A stretch of 64,000 nt of DNA from Brevundimonas fluminis (GTDB taxonomy: Bacteria; Pseudomonadota; Alphaproteobacteria; Caulobacterales; Caulobacteraceae). The stretch is from assembly GCF_003934285.1 (NCBI RefSeq), contig NZ_RQWJ01000001.1, positions 1 to 64,000 on the forward strand, read 5' to 3'. Positions 47,684-56,527 of this stretch are shown here, one piece after another. The notes beneath the pieces were generated by a model. That model was given only the letters and a program-made list of their open reading frames with translations, was not told the DNA's origin and did not search any database. The position numbers and the translations under genes are program-made. Within the stretch, counting starts at the first letter, position 1. The number at the start of each line of letters is the position of its first letter.

Positions 47684-48286
47684 GTGGCCGAGGCAAAGAC
47701 CGGGGAAGCCCGGACCATCGTCATCAAGAAATATGCGAACCGGCGGCTCTACAACACCGCCACGTCCGCGTACGTCACGCTTGAGGATCTGGCGAAGATG
47801 GTCCGCGCGGGACAGGACTTCACCGTTCACGACGCCAAGTCGGGCGAGGACCTGACCCGGCAGATCCTGACCCAGATCATCTTCGAGGAGGAGAATCGCG
47901 GCGAGGCTCTTCTACCGGTCCAGTTCCTGCGTCGCCTGATCGGCTTCTACGGCGGGCAGATGCAGCCGGTGCTGCCCAGCTACCTGGAGATGTCGCTGGA
48001 CGCCTTCGCCAAACAGCAGGAGCAGCTGCGCGGCCAGTTCAAGCAGGCGTTCGGCGGGGCTCCGGGCGCGGGTCTTCTGGACGAGGCGGTGCGCCGCAAC
48101 ATGCAGATGTTCGAGCAGGCCATGCGCATGTGGCCCGGCTTCGCCGCCGGAATGCCGGCCGCCGCGCCGGCCGCGGAAGACAAGCCCGCGTCCGCCGCTG
48201 ACGACGGCCTGGCCGAGATGCGACGCCAGATGGACGAGATGCGCGCCCAGCTGGACCGGCTGGCGGGCGACCCGAAGCGCAAATGA
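47684..48286 (+). CDS. phaR: Polyhydroxyalkanoate synthesis repressor PhaR
   Basis: This 200-residue regulator has the PHB/PHA accumulation regulator DNA-binding domain (IVIKKYANRRLYNTATSAYV, DLAKMVRAGQDF, VHDAKSGEDLTRQILTQIIF) followed by the second conserved region (LLPVQFLRRLIGFYGGQMQ, YLEMSLDAF) and a Met/Ala/Gln-rich helix. It represses phasin and PHA genes and itself, and leaves DNA on binding PHA granules. The GTG at 47684 is the natural start. The next gene overlaps its stop (ATGA). Confidence 0.94.
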   Translation: MAEAKTGEARTIVIKKYANRRLYNTATSAYVTLEDLAKMVRAGQDFTVHDAKSGEDLTRQILTQIIFEEENRGEALLPVQFLRRLIGFYGGQMQPVLPSYLEMSLDAFAKQQEQLRGQFKQAFGGAPGAGLLDEAVRRNMQMFEQAMRMWPGFAAGMPAAAPAAEDKPASAADDGLAEMRRQMDEMRAQLDRLAGDPKRK

Positions 48287-48567
48287 GCGAGGACCGGCGC
48301 GATGCGGACCGCCGTGCGCGCGACCGACGCGCCTCCGGCCGCGCCCTCGTGCCGACGGAGCCGCAGCCGGCCCCCGATCCTGCCCCCCCGCTGCCCGGCG
48401 ACCCGGCGTTTTCCGCCCAGTTGCTGGGTCAGGACGGCCAGCGTCGCGGTCTGAAGGGCGGCCCGCCCGTGTTGGACGCGGCCCGCAGCGGTTATCTGAA
48501 AGCCCAGCATTCCGGGCCCGCCGAGCGGCGGCCGAAGCCGGGCGCGGTCACGAAATCGGACGTCTGA
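48283..48567 (+). CDS. Conserved hypothetical protein coupled to phaR
   Basis: This 94-residue protein starts in the phaR stop (ATGA). It is very polar: an Arg/Asp-rich N-terminus (RRDADRRARDRRASGRAL), a Pro/Ala linker, then a compact motif FSAQLLGQDGQRRGLKGGPP with LDAARSGYLKAQHSG. I recall similar GQxGQxRGLRGGPxVLxxAR proteins in Caulobacterales, but no function. The Arg-rich start suggests nucleic acid or partner binding. Confidence 0.68.
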   Translation: MSEDRRDADRRARDRRASGRALVPTEPQPAPDPAPPLPGDPAFSAQLLGQDGQRRGLKGGPPVLDAARSGYLKAQHSGPAERRPKPGAVTKSDV

Positions 48568-48624
48568 GAGGCGGCACGGACCTTGCTGTGAGGGAGGCGA
48601 ACGCCTCCATCCCGGGACCGCCCC

Positions 48625-48693
48625 ATGCTCGCCTTGCTCGCCCGCGCCGTCGACGTGACCGTGATCGCCCTGATCTTCGTCGCCTTCGGCTGA
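48625..48693 (+). CDS. Possible 22-residue membrane peptide
   Basis: An ATG at 48625 opens a short frame, MLALLARAVDVTVIALIFVAFG, that is almost entirely hydrophobic and could form one membrane helix. A weak GGGA lies upstream, and a perfect hairpin (GGAGGCG-AA-CGCCTCC, 48593-48608) precedes it. Small size makes chance occurrence possible. Confidence 0.35.
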   Translation: MLALLARAVDVTVIALIFVAFG

Positions 48694-48717
48694 CCGCCGG
48701 CGGCGTCTGAAACCCGT

Positions 48718-48753
48718 TCAGGCAGCGGGCGGCCGCGTCGCGCGCGGCAGCAC
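48718..48753. repeat. Second copy of the ald-obg palindromic repeat
   Basis: This 36-base stretch (TCAGGCAGCG, CCGCGTCGCG, GCGG-AGC) matches 24644-24679 at about 30 positions, and several differences fall at paired places. It lies in the gap between the 22-codon frame and the end of the convergent membrane protein gene. Confidence 0.5.
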
Positions 48754-48754
48754 C

Positions 48755-49165
48755 CTATACGGACCCGAAGTCGAGGTCCTTGCGCGCCGCGATGATGGTG
48801 ACGATGAACCCTGCGAGCACGTCCAGCATGACCATCGCGACGATCAGGAAGAAGGTCGAGGTGGCGAAGCCGCGCAGCAGCAGGAATTCGACCAGGCAGA
48901 TGACGAACAGGATCATCGACAGGGCGTGATTCACGATCGCGACCTTCTGGCTCGACGTGGACTTCAGCAGTTCGAAGAACAGCAGGATCAGCGCCAGGAA
49001 CAGGATCAGGTCGCCCGCGCCCACGTTCCACTGCGCGCCGGAAGCCATGCCGATGGAGAACATCGGCTCCCGCAGCCGCTCGTCGGCGAGGGCCGCGCCG
49101 CCCGTGAAGGCGACGATGTTGTAAAGGATGACGGGGATCACCAGCAGCGGCAGGGCGATCAACAT
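48755..49165 (-). CDS. Hypothetical four-helix inner-membrane protein
   Basis: This 136-residue protein has four predicted membrane helices: LIALPLLVIPVILYNIVAF, AGDLILFLALILLFFELL, NHALSMILFVICLVEFLLL and TFFLIVAMVMLDVLAGFIV. The loop between the first two is acidic (ADERLREPMFS). No family name comes with confidence. Its upstream flank holds an AACGCTGGATACC-rich gap before the convergent glycosyltransferase end. Confidence 0.7.
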   Translation of the reverse strand: MLIALPLLVIPVILYNIVAFTGGAALADERLREPMFSIGMASGAQWNVGAGDLILFLALILLFFELLKSTSSQKVAIVNHALSMILFVICLVEFLLLRGFATSTFFLIVAMVMLDVLAGFIVTIIAARKDLDFGSV

Positions 49166-49269
49166 GGGCCGGTCCTTCTGACGATCCAGCGATGGTTAAC
49201 GCTGGATACCCGCGTTCGTGCCCTGCGGCAAAGCTAATCGCCGCCTGGGAGAGCGGGCGTCCCGAAGCG

Positions 49270-50001
49270 TCAGACTTCCTCGACGGCGCCCGGCTGGCGA
49301 GACCGCGTCTTCAGCCACATCACGCCCAGCAGATCCGACAGCGACGCCATCAGCCGGCCGAGGTTGGTGTACTTCGACCGACCGCTTTCCCGGTGGCGGT
49401 GGCCGACGTCCAGGTAGCGGTTGCGGAAACCCTCGCGGATCATCAGCGCCGGCAGATAGCGGTGCATGTGATCGAAATAGGGAAGCCGCAGGAAGGCCTC
49501 GCGGCGGAAGGCCTTGAGGCCGCAGCCGGTGTCGTCGGCGTCGTCGCCGAGCAGGCGTCTCCGGATGCGGTTCGCCCAGACCGAGGCCCGGCGCTTGGCC
49601 TCGGTGTCCTGCCGGCTGGCCCGCACGCCCCCGACCAGGGCGACCTCGGCAGGCGCCTCGATCAGAGCCTGCACCAGACGCGGCGCGTCGGCCGGCGGGT
49701 TCTGGCCGTCGCCGTCCAGCGTCACCACGATCGGCGCCCGCGCCGCCAGCACGCCCGACCTTACCGCCCGGCTCTGACCCGCGTTGGACGGATGGGTCAG
49801 AACCCGCAGCTGGGGGTGAAGCGCCTTCAGCGCCTTCAGCTCGAGCAGGGTCGCGTCACGGCTGCGGTCGTCGACGAAGATCATCTCGTATTCGCGACCG
49901 GCGAAGGCCGCCGCGATCTCGGCCGCCAGGGAGCCGACGGCCCCGGCCTCGTCGTGCACGGGGACGACCACGGAGACTTCGGGCGCGCGCGGCTGGGTCA
50001 T
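49270..50001 (-). CDS. Group 2 glycosyltransferase (polyprenol-phosphate sugar type)
   Basis: This 243-residue GT-A enzyme has VSVVVPVHDEAG, FVDDRSRD and the nucleotide/metal motif TLDGDGQNPP, then DTGCGLKAFRREAF and MIREGFRNRYLDVGHRHRESG, as in dolichol/undecaprenyl-phosphate mannosyl- or aminoarabinose transferases (ArnC/DPM). It lacks C-terminal membrane helices. It is divergent from an ArnT-like membrane transferase, which would use the polyprenol-linked sugar it makes, so the two probably modify lipid A or another envelope polymer. Confidence 0.88.
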   Translation of the reverse strand: MTQPRAPEVSVVVPVHDEAGAVGSLAAEIAAAFAGREYEMIFVDDRSRDATLLELKALKALHPQLRVLTHPSNAGQSRAVRSGVLAARAPIVVTLDGDGQNPPADAPRLVQALIEAPAEVALVGGVRASRQDTEAKRRASVWANRIRRRLLGDDADDTGCGLKAFRREAFLRLPYFDHMHRYLPALMIREGFRNRYLDVGHRHRESGRSKYTNLGRLMASLSDLLGVMWLKTRSRQPGAVEEV

Positions 50002-50080
50002 CTTCCGTCCATAGCGGCGCCCGGTCGCGGACGAAAGCGGCCCGCTGACGCCGGCGATCGAAGCGTGTAATCAGGCCGTC

Positions 50081-51730
50081 ATGGGACGGCTGGACCTCGA
50101 CCGACTGATCGCCGGCTGGCGCGGACCCCTTCTGGCCGCGCTGCTGGCGCTGATCGCCGGCCTGCCGGGTCTGCTCATGCTGCCGCCGCTGGACCGCGAC
50201 GAGAGCCGCTACGCCCAGGCCACTTCGCAGATGCTGGAGAGCGGCGACTACGTCGACATCCGCTTCCAGGACGAGCCGCGCTGGAAGAAGCCGGTCGGCA
50301 TCTACTGGGCCCAGGCCGCGGCCGTCGGCCTGACCACCGGGCCGGAGGCGAAGCTGATCCAGCCCTATCGCCTGCCGTCGCTGTTGGCCGCCATGATCGC
50401 CGCCTTCGCCTGCGCCTGGGTGGGCGCCCGTCTCTTCGGACAGCGTGCGGGCGTGCTGGCCGGGGTCATGCTGGGGGCCAGCTTCCTGCTCTCGACCGAG
50501 GCGGGCATCGCCAAGACCGACGCCGCCCTCTGCGCCTCCGTCACCGTGGCGATGGCGGCGCTGGCGCGGATCTACATGGCCTCGCGGGCGGGCGAGACGC
50601 CCGACAGGCGGCACAAGTTCGTCTTCTGGCTGGCGCTCGGCCTGTCGATCCTGATCAAGGGGCCGATCGGTCTGCTGGTCGTGGCGCCCGCAGTGCTGGC
50701 CCTGTGTCTGTGGGACCGCGACGCGCGCTGGGTGCGCCGTCTGGGCTGGGGCTGGGGCCTGCCCATGGTGGCCCTGATCGTCGGCCCGTGGGCGCTGGCC
50801 GTGACCATCGCCACCGACGGCGCCTTCTGGCGCGAGGCGATCGTCGGCGACCTGGCGCCCAAGGTGGCCGGGGGCCATGAGAGCCACGGCGCACCTCCGG
50901 GCGTGCACCTGCTCCTGCTGCCGCTGCTGATCTTCCCCGCCGCGCTGGTGCTGCCCGCCGCCCTGTCGACGGCATGGAGCCGGCGGACCGAGCCGGCGAT
51001 CCGTTTCCTCGTCTGCTGGCTGGTCCCGGCGTGGATCATCTTCGAGCTGACGCCGACCAAGCTGGTCCACTACACCCTGCCGACCTACGGCGCCCTGGTC
51101 CTGCTGGCGGCGGCGGCGATGACCCGGCCGATCGGGACCCTGTCGCGGCAGGCAGGCGCGGGGCTCGGAGCGCTTTCGGCCCTGCTGATCGCCGCCATCG
51201 CCATCTATGGCCTGAACCAGTTCGGCACCTCCACGGCCCAGACCTGGGCGGCGGTGACCGTGGTGACGGCGCTCGCGGCGGGCGCCGTCGGCGGTTTCCT
51301 GCTGCTGAACCGCGCCTCGATGACGGCCGTGCTCGTCGCCGGGGCCTTCGGCGTGCTCTCCCATGCGGCGCTGGTGGGCGAGATCCGCCAGTTGCGCCCC
51401 CTCGCCATCGCGCCGCAGCTGACCCGCGCGCTGGAGGCCGCGGCCCTGCACCCGCGTCAGGGCGCACCGGGGCCGGTGGCCATCACGACCTTCCATGAGC
51501 CCAGTTTCGTCTTCCTGACGGGCAGGGAGACGGAACTGACCGACGCCGCCGGCGCCGCGCGCGCGCTGGCCGAGGGACGGGCCGCCATCGTGGAATCGCG
51601 TGACGCCGACGCGTTCGCGGCGGCCGCTGCGGGCATGCCCGGCCGTGCCGTGGCGGTGATCGAGGGCCACAACTACTCCACCGGCGACGACGTGGAGTTG
51701 ACCGTCTACGCCCCGGTCGCCCGCCCGTGA
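50081..51730 (+). CDS. ArnT-like membrane glycosyltransferase (GT39/GT83)
   Basis: This 549-residue inner-membrane transferase has about 11-12 helices. The first periplasmic loop LPPLDRDESRYAQATSQMLE contains the catalytic Asp-Glu pair, followed by FQDEPRWKKPVGIYWAQA, the ArnT/PMT signature. A soluble C-terminal part follows (about 450-549). It probably transfers a sugar from polyprenyl phosphate to lipid A or protein in the periplasm. Its stop overlaps the next gene by four bases (GTGA). Confidence 0.9.
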   Translation: MGRLDLDRLIAGWRGPLLAALLALIAGLPGLLMLPPLDRDESRYAQATSQMLESGDYVDIRFQDEPRWKKPVGIYWAQAAAVGLTTGPEAKLIQPYRLPSLLAAMIAAFACAWVGARLFGQRAGVLAGVMLGASFLLSTEAGIAKTDAALCASVTVAMAALARIYMASRAGETPDRRHKFVFWLALGLSILIKGPIGLLVVAPAVLALCLWDRDARWVRRLGWGWGLPMVALIVGPWALAVTIATDGAFWREAIVGDLAPKVAGGHESHGAPPGVHLLLLPLLIFPAALVLPAALSTAWSRRTEPAIRFLVCWLVPAWIIFELTPTKLVHYTLPTYGALVLLAAAAMTRPIGTLSRQAGAGLGALSALLIAAIAIYGLNQFGTSTAQTWAAVTVVTALAAGAVGGFLLLNRASMTAVLVAGAFGVLSHAALVGEIRQLRPLAIAPQLTRALEAAALHPRQGAPGPVAITTFHEPSFVFLTGRETELTDAAGAARALAEGRAAIVESRDADAFAAAAAGMPGRAVAVIEGHNYSTGDDVELTVYAPVARP

Positions 51731-52641
51731 GGCGCCCGATCACGATCGTCGAGGTCGGGCCGCGCGACGGCCTGCAGAACGAGGCGGCGATCCTCGATCC
51801 CGCGACCCGGGCCGAGCTGACGCGGCGGCTGGAGACGGCGGGCGCGCGCCGCATCGAGGCGGTCAGCTTCGTCCATCCGAAGTACGTGCCGCAGATGGCG
51901 GGCGCCGAGGAGGTCATGTCCGCCCTGCCGCGCGAGCCCGGCCGAAGCCGCATCGGTCTGGTGCTGAACGCCCGGGGCTACGACCGCGCCCTGACCACCG
52001 CGGTGGACGAGGTCAACGTCTCGATCGCCGCCACCGACGGCTTCGGCCTGAAGAACCAGGGTCTCGATCGCGCCGGCCAGATGGCGATGGTCGAGGAGAT
52101 CGTGAACCGGCGCAGCAACGCCGCGCCGGGCGGCGAGGCGCCGTCGCTGTCGGTGACCATCTCCTGCGTCTGGGGCTGCCCCTTCGACGGCGAGGTGGGC
52201 GTGGACCAGGTCGCCGATCTGGTCGGCCGGCTGGGCGCGCTGGGGGTCGGAGAGATCGCCCTGGCCGACACCATCGGGGTCGGCGACCCGTGGAGCGTGC
52301 GGACGAAGATCGAGGCGGCGCGGAGGGCGGCGCCGGACGCGACCTTGCGCCTGCATTTCCACGACACCCGCAACACCGGCGTCGCCAACGCCTTCGCCGG
52401 AATCGAGGCCGGCGTCGACGTGCTGGACGCCTCCATCGGGGGCATCGGCGGCTGCCCCTTCGCGCCCGGAGCCACCGGAAACGTGGCGACCGAGGATCTG
52501 GTCTACATGCTGGAGCGCGCCGGACTCGACACCGGCTACGATCTCGACCGCCTGATCGAGACCGCCCGCTGGATCGGCGAGAAGATCGGCCGACCGGCCC
52601 CCAGCGCGCTCAGCCGCGCCGGCGGCTGGCCCCGGCGCTGA
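51727..52641 (+). CDS. Hydroxymethylglutaryl-CoA lyase family protein
   Basis: This 304-residue DRE-TIM barrel enzyme has TIVEVGPRDGLQNE at the start, the metal-binding HFHDTRNTGVANA, and the cysteine loop GGCPFAPGATGNVATEDLVYML. These are the HMG-CoA lyase motifs, splitting HMG-CoA to acetoacetate and acetyl-CoA in leucine breakdown. SCVWGCPFDGEV is also typical. The GTG start overlaps the glycosyltransferase stop, an odd pairing; the usual liu/mcc genes are not adjacent, so a paralogous substrate is possible. Confidence 0.9.
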   Translation: MRRPITIVEVGPRDGLQNEAAILDPATRAELTRRLETAGARRIEAVSFVHPKYVPQMAGAEEVMSALPREPGRSRIGLVLNARGYDRALTTAVDEVNVSIAATDGFGLKNQGLDRAGQMAMVEEIVNRRSNAAPGGEAPSLSVTISCVWGCPFDGEVGVDQVADLVGRLGALGVGEIALADTIGVGDPWSVRTKIEAARRAAPDATLRLHFHDTRNTGVANAFAGIEAGVDVLDASIGGIGGCPFAPGATGNVATEDLVYMLERAGLDTGYDLDRLIETARWIGEKIGRPAPSALSRAGGWPRR

Positions 52642-52697
52642 AATCCGGATCCCCCTCCACGGGTGAAACCAAACGGGCGCGCAGGGCTTCCCTCACG

Positions 52698-52922
52698 ATG
52701 ACCCAGCCCCTGCACGACATTCTCGAAGGCGGTCCGGCGTATGGCGTGATCGACGCCAAGGACGGCTGGCTCCTGTTCGGCCGCCAAGGCCACGAGGCGG
52801 AGTTCCGCGCCGTGGTGGAACAGGTCCGGGCCGCGGCGGACGGCGTCGAGGTGATCCCCCTGGACACGGCCGACGGCGTGCCCGACCGGGTCTTCATCGC
52901 GCCCCTGCCCCAGCGTCACTGA
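52698..52922 (+). CDS. Small conserved-looking hypothetical protein
   Basis: The ATG at 52698 gives 74 residues: an acidic, compact sequence with YGVIDAKDGWLLFGRQGHEA, then EFRAVVEQVRAAADGVEVIP and DRVFIAPLPQRH. Codon use is like that of neighbouring genes, and its length suggests one alpha/beta domain. No family is recognised and the ribosome site is weak (TTCCCTCACG). Confidence 0.55.
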   Translation: MTQPLHDILEGGPAYGVIDAKDGWLLFGRQGHEAEFRAVVEQVRAAADGVEVIPLDTADGVPDRVFIAPLPQRH

Positions 52923-53019
52923 CGGACGGGCGGTTTTCAGCGCCCGCTCACATCTCCCTCATGCCACGCGGCGTCACGGCCGCCATCCTGTCCCCGTCGC
53001 TTGGAACGAGGAGACGACG

Positions 53020-53316
53020 ATGGTGACGACGGACGATCTGAACCGCCTGTGGGGCACGCTGCGGCTGCTGGGCTGGGGCGCGGTGGCGCTGGTGATGGCG
53101 GCGCCCGCCGTGGCCATGGCGCTGGGCGCGCCCGGCGTGAACTGGACCGCGGCCGACTTCATCTTCGCCGGCGTCCTGCTGATCGGCGGCGGCGCGATCA
53201 TCGAACTGGTGGCGTGGCGCGTGAAGAACCCCGCCATCCGCATCGGCTTCGCCCTGCTGGTCGTCGCGGCCGTCGCGCTGGTGTGGATCGAGGCCGCGGT
53301 GGGCATATTCCACTGA
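53020..53316 (+). CDS. Hypothetical three-helix membrane protein
   Basis: This 98-residue protein has three hydrophobic helices: WGAVALVMAAPAVAMALG, DFIFAGVLLIGGGAIIELVAW and IRIGFALLVVAAVALVWIEA. A strong GAGGAGA ribosome site stands before the ATG at 53020. The family is unknown. It converges with putA, whose stop lies four bases away. Confidence 0.7.
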   Translation: MVTTDDLNRLWGTLRLLGWGAVALVMAAPAVAMALGAPGVNWTAADFIFAGVLLIGGGAIIELVAWRVKNPAIRIGFALLVVAAVALVWIEAAVGIFH

Positions 53317-53320
53317 GGCG

Positions 53321-56300
53321 TCAGAGGTTCAGCAGCGCCGGGTCGCCGCCCTGGGCGGAGATGTTGTTGCTGATGGCCTTTTCCGACGCGTAGCGGATCA
53401 GGCTGTTGGGCCCGCCGGCCTTGGGGCCGGTGCCGGACAGGCCCTCGCCGCCGAACGGCTGGACGCCGACCACCGCGCCGGTGACGCCGCGGTTGATGTA
53501 GACGTTGCCCGCCGGGACCAGACGGATGACTTCCTCGGCGAAGGCCTCGATGCGGCTGTGCACGCCCAGCGTCAGGCCATAGCCGCGCGCCGCCAGCTTG
53601 CCCGCGACCGTCTTCAGATCGGCCGGGTCGTAGCGGTGGACGTGCAGGATCGGCCCGAAGACCTCGCGCTCCAGGAAGTCGGGCGTCGGGATCTCCGCGA
53701 TCGTCGGCGCGAACAGGTCGCCCTTGTCTGCGCCCGCCGGGAGTTCGGCGCGGGCGACGATCCTGGCTTCCTTCTGCAGCCGCTCGACGTGCGCCTCCAG
53801 CGCCTCGCGGCTTTCGGCGTCGATCACCGGGCCGATGTCGGTGGCCGGGTCGGTCGGGTCGGCCACGACCTGGGCCGCCAGCGCGCCCTTCAGGCCCTCG
53901 ATCAGGGCGTCGGCGGAATCCTTCGGCACATACAGCACGCGCAGCGCCGAACAGCGCTGGCCCGCCGAGCCGAAGGCCGACAGGACGACGTCGTCGATCA
54001 CCTGTTCCTTGAGCGCCGTGGTGTCGACGAACATGCCGTTCAGACCGCCCGTCTCGGCGATGAAGGGAATGATCGGACCCGGCCGGTTCGCCAGTCCGCG
54101 ATTGATGGCGGCGGCGGTGTCGGTGCCGCCGGTGAAGGCGACGCCGTCGACCAGCGGGTGGGTGGTCAGCTTGGCCCCCACCGTTTCGCCTCTCCCGGGC
54201 AGCAGGGCCAGCAAATCGGTCGGCAGCCCCGCCTTGAAGAACAGCCGCACCGCCTCCGCCGCGATCAGGGGCGTCTGCTCCGCCGGCTTGGCCAGCACCC
54301 CGTTGCCGGCCGCCAGCGCCGCGGCGATCTGGCCGGTGAAGATGGCGAGCGGGAAGTTCCACGGCGAAATGCAGGCGAAGACGCCGCGGCCGTGCAGGAC
54401 CAGCTGGTTGATCTCGCCCACCGGGCCCTTCAGGTCCTGCCGTCCGCCGAACTGCTGCTCGGCCAACATGGCGTAGTAGCGGCAGAAGTCTGCGGCCTCG
54501 CGCACCTCGGCCACGCCGTCGTTCAGGGTCTTGCCGGCCTCGCGGCTCAACAGCGCCACCAGCCGGTCCATGTCGGCCTCCAGCGCGTCGGCCATGGCCC
54601 GCAGCACCGGGGCGCGGCCCGAGCCCATGCGGCGATCCCAGGCGACCTGGGCGTTCGCGGCCAGCTCGGCGGCGCGGTCGACGTCGGCCTCGGACGCTTC
54701 CGAAACGTGGCCCAGCACCTGCGTCCGGTCGAACGGATTGGTGACGTCCTGAGACCCGGCGCCGGCCAGCAGCTTGCCGCCGACGATCGGGCCGGAGGTG
54801 AAGCGCTCGGCGTCCACCTTCCTCAGCGCCTGCAGGTGACGCTCGCGGTCGGCGGCCTGGCTATAGTCGCGACCCAGCGAGTTCTGGCGGTCCATGTACA
54901 TGTCCTTGGGCACGGGAATTTTGGGGTGGCGGTCCGGGTGGGCCTCGACCTGCGAGATGGGATCGGCGGCGACGGCGGATGAGGGCACCCGCTCGTCCAG
55001 CAGGGCGTGGACGAAGCTGGAGTTGGCGCCGTTCTCCAGCAGGCGGCGCACCAGATAGGGCAGCAGGTCCTCATGCCCGCCGACGGGGGCATAGGCGCGC
55101 ACGGTCACGGGACCGAAGGCGGCGCGGGCGGCGTCGTACAGCGCCTCGCCCATGCCGTGCAAGCGCTGGAACTCGATCTTCACGCCCCGCTCGGTCGCCA
55201 TCCGGTGCACCGCCGCCAGAGAGTGGGCGTTGTGCGTGGCGAACTGGGCGTAGATGTGCGGCGAGGCCTCGATCATGGCGCGCGCGCAGACGAGGTAGTT
55301 CAGGTCGGTCGCCGCCTTGGTCGTGAAGACCGGATAGTCCTCGCGGCCCGCCACCTGCGCCCGCTTGATCTCGGTGTCCCAATAGGCGCCTTTGACCAGC
55401 CGCACCATCAGTCGGCGGCCTGACGCCTTCGCCAGTTCGGCGACGCGGGCGATCACTTCCGGACAGCGCTTCTGATAGGCCTGCACCGCGAGGCCCAGCC
55501 CCTTCCAGTCACCCAGGGACGGCTCGTGCGCCAGCCGGTCCAGCAGCTTCAGCGACAGGGCCAGGCGGTCCGCCTCCTCGGCGTCCATGGTGAAGTTGAT
55601 GTCCGCGTCGGCGGCGATCTTGGCCAGCCGCAGCACGCGGGGATACAGCTCGTCCCACACGCGCGCCTCATGCGTCGCCTCATAGCGCGGCGACAGGGCC
55701 GACAGCTTGACCGAGACGCCGTGGCCGGCCTCCGGACCTTCCTTCGCGACCTGTCCCACGGCGGCGATGGCGTCGGCGTAGATGCGCTCATAGCGTTCGG
55801 CGTCGGCGGCGGTGCGGGCGCCCTCGCCCAGCATGTCGAAGCTGCACAGCCAGCCCTCGCGGCCCGCCCGCTTCAGCGCCGCCTCGATGGTGCGGCCGAC
55901 CACGAACTGCTCGCCCATGATGCGGACGGCCGCAGCCACCGCCTCGCGGATCACCGGTTCGCCCAGCCGGCCGACGATGCGCTTCAGAAAGCCCGGCAGG
56001 TCGGTGCGGGCCTGGTCGTCCACATCGACCAGCTTGCCGGTCAGCATCAGGCCCCAGGTCGAGGCGTTGACGAACAGGCTGTCGGACTGGCCCAGATGCC
56101 CGGCCCAGTCGGCCGAGCCGATCTTCTCGGCGATCAGGCGGTCGCGCGTGTCCTCGTCCGGCGTGCGCAGCAGGGCCTCGGCCAGGCACATCAGGGCCAG
56201 ACCCTCGCGCGTGCCGAGGCTGAATTCCTGCAGGAAGCTCTCGACCACGCCCTGCCGCTTGTTGCTGCGGCGCGCGCGCTCGACCAGATCCACCGCCTGT

Positions 56301-56446
56301 TCCAGCACCGCCGCGCGTTCCGCCGCGTCCAGCGGCGTCCGGGCCAGAAGCCCGCGCACGGTCGCCGTCTCGTCGGCGAACTTGCCGTGGTCGAGGGCGT
56401 CCCAGTCCTGCGTGAGCGAAGGGGTCGAAGCGGGCGTGGCGATCAT
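53321..56446 (-). CDS. putA: Bifunctional proline dehydrogenase/glutamate semialdehyde dehydrogenase
   Basis: This 1041-residue enzyme oxidises proline to glutamate in two steps, feeding electrons to quinone and NAD. The FAD-dependent barrel (about 170-480) has VSVKLSALSPRYEA, RLMVRLVKGAYWDTEIKRAQ and LHGMGEALYD; the aldehyde dehydrogenase domain (about 530-1000) has ISPWNFPLAIFTGQ, AFTGGTDTA and the nucleophile in GSAGQRCSALRVLY. It lacks the N-terminal ribbon-helix-helix of trifunctional PutA and the extra C-terminal domain, so it is the short type A form and needs a separate regulator, not seen here. Confidence 0.96.
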   Translation of the reverse strand: MIATPASTPSLTQDWDALDHGKFADETATVRGLLARTPLDAAERAAVLEQAVDLVERARRSNKRQGVVESFLQEFSLGTREGLALMCLAEALLRTPDEDTRDRLIAEKIGSADWAGHLGQSDSLFVNASTWGLMLTGKLVDVDDQARTDLPGFLKRIVGRLGEPVIREAVAAAVRIMGEQFVVGRTIEAALKRAGREGWLCSFDMLGEGARTAADAERYERIYADAIAAVGQVAKEGPEAGHGVSVKLSALSPRYEATHEARVWDELYPRVLRLAKIAADADINFTMDAEEADRLALSLKLLDRLAHEPSLGDWKGLGLAVQAYQKRCPEVIARVAELAKASGRRLMVRLVKGAYWDTEIKRAQVAGREDYPVFTTKAATDLNYLVCARAMIEASPHIYAQFATHNAHSLAAVHRMATERGVKIEFQRLHGMGEALYDAARAAFGPVTVRAYAPVGGHEDLLPYLVRRLLENGANSSFVHALLDERVPSSAVAADPISQVEAHPDRHPKIPVPKDMYMDRQNSLGRDYSQAADRERHLQALRKVDAERFTSGPIVGGKLLAGAGSQDVTNPFDRTQVLGHVSEASEADVDRAAELAANAQVAWDRRMGSGRAPVLRAMADALEADMDRLVALLSREAGKTLNDGVAEVREAADFCRYYAMLAEQQFGGRQDLKGPVGEINQLVLHGRGVFACISPWNFPLAIFTGQIAAALAAGNGVLAKPAEQTPLIAAEAVRLFFKAGLPTDLLALLPGRGETVGAKLTTHPLVDGVAFTGGTDTAAAINRGLANRPGPIIPFIAETGGLNGMFVDTTALKEQVIDDVVLSAFGSAGQRCSALRVLYVPKDSADALIEGLKGALAAQVVADPTDPATDIGPVIDAESREALEAHVERLQKEARIVARAELPAGADKGDLFAPTIAEIPTPDFLEREVFGPILHVHRYDPADLKTVAGKLAARGYGLTLGVHSRIEAFAEEVIRLVPAGNVYINRGVTGAVVGVQPFGGEGLSGTGPKAGGPNSLIRYASEKAISNNISAQGGDPALLNL

Positions 56447-56461
56447 GCGCGGCTCTCTACT

Positions 56462-56486
56462 CCCTTCCCCACGGATGGGGGAGGGG
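56462..56486. repeat. Short GC palindrome before putA
   Basis: CCCTTCCCCA and TGGGGGAGGG form a near-perfect hairpin in the gap between divergent putA and the glycosyltransferase gene. The CTCCC...TGGGGGAGG core resembles the palindrome at 24580-24605 and is a frequent intergenic element in GC-rich Alphaproteobacteria. Confidence 0.4.
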
Positions 56487-56527
56487 CTATTCGTGCGGAC
56501 CGTTCAACGGCGGAGCCTCACGGCCCA

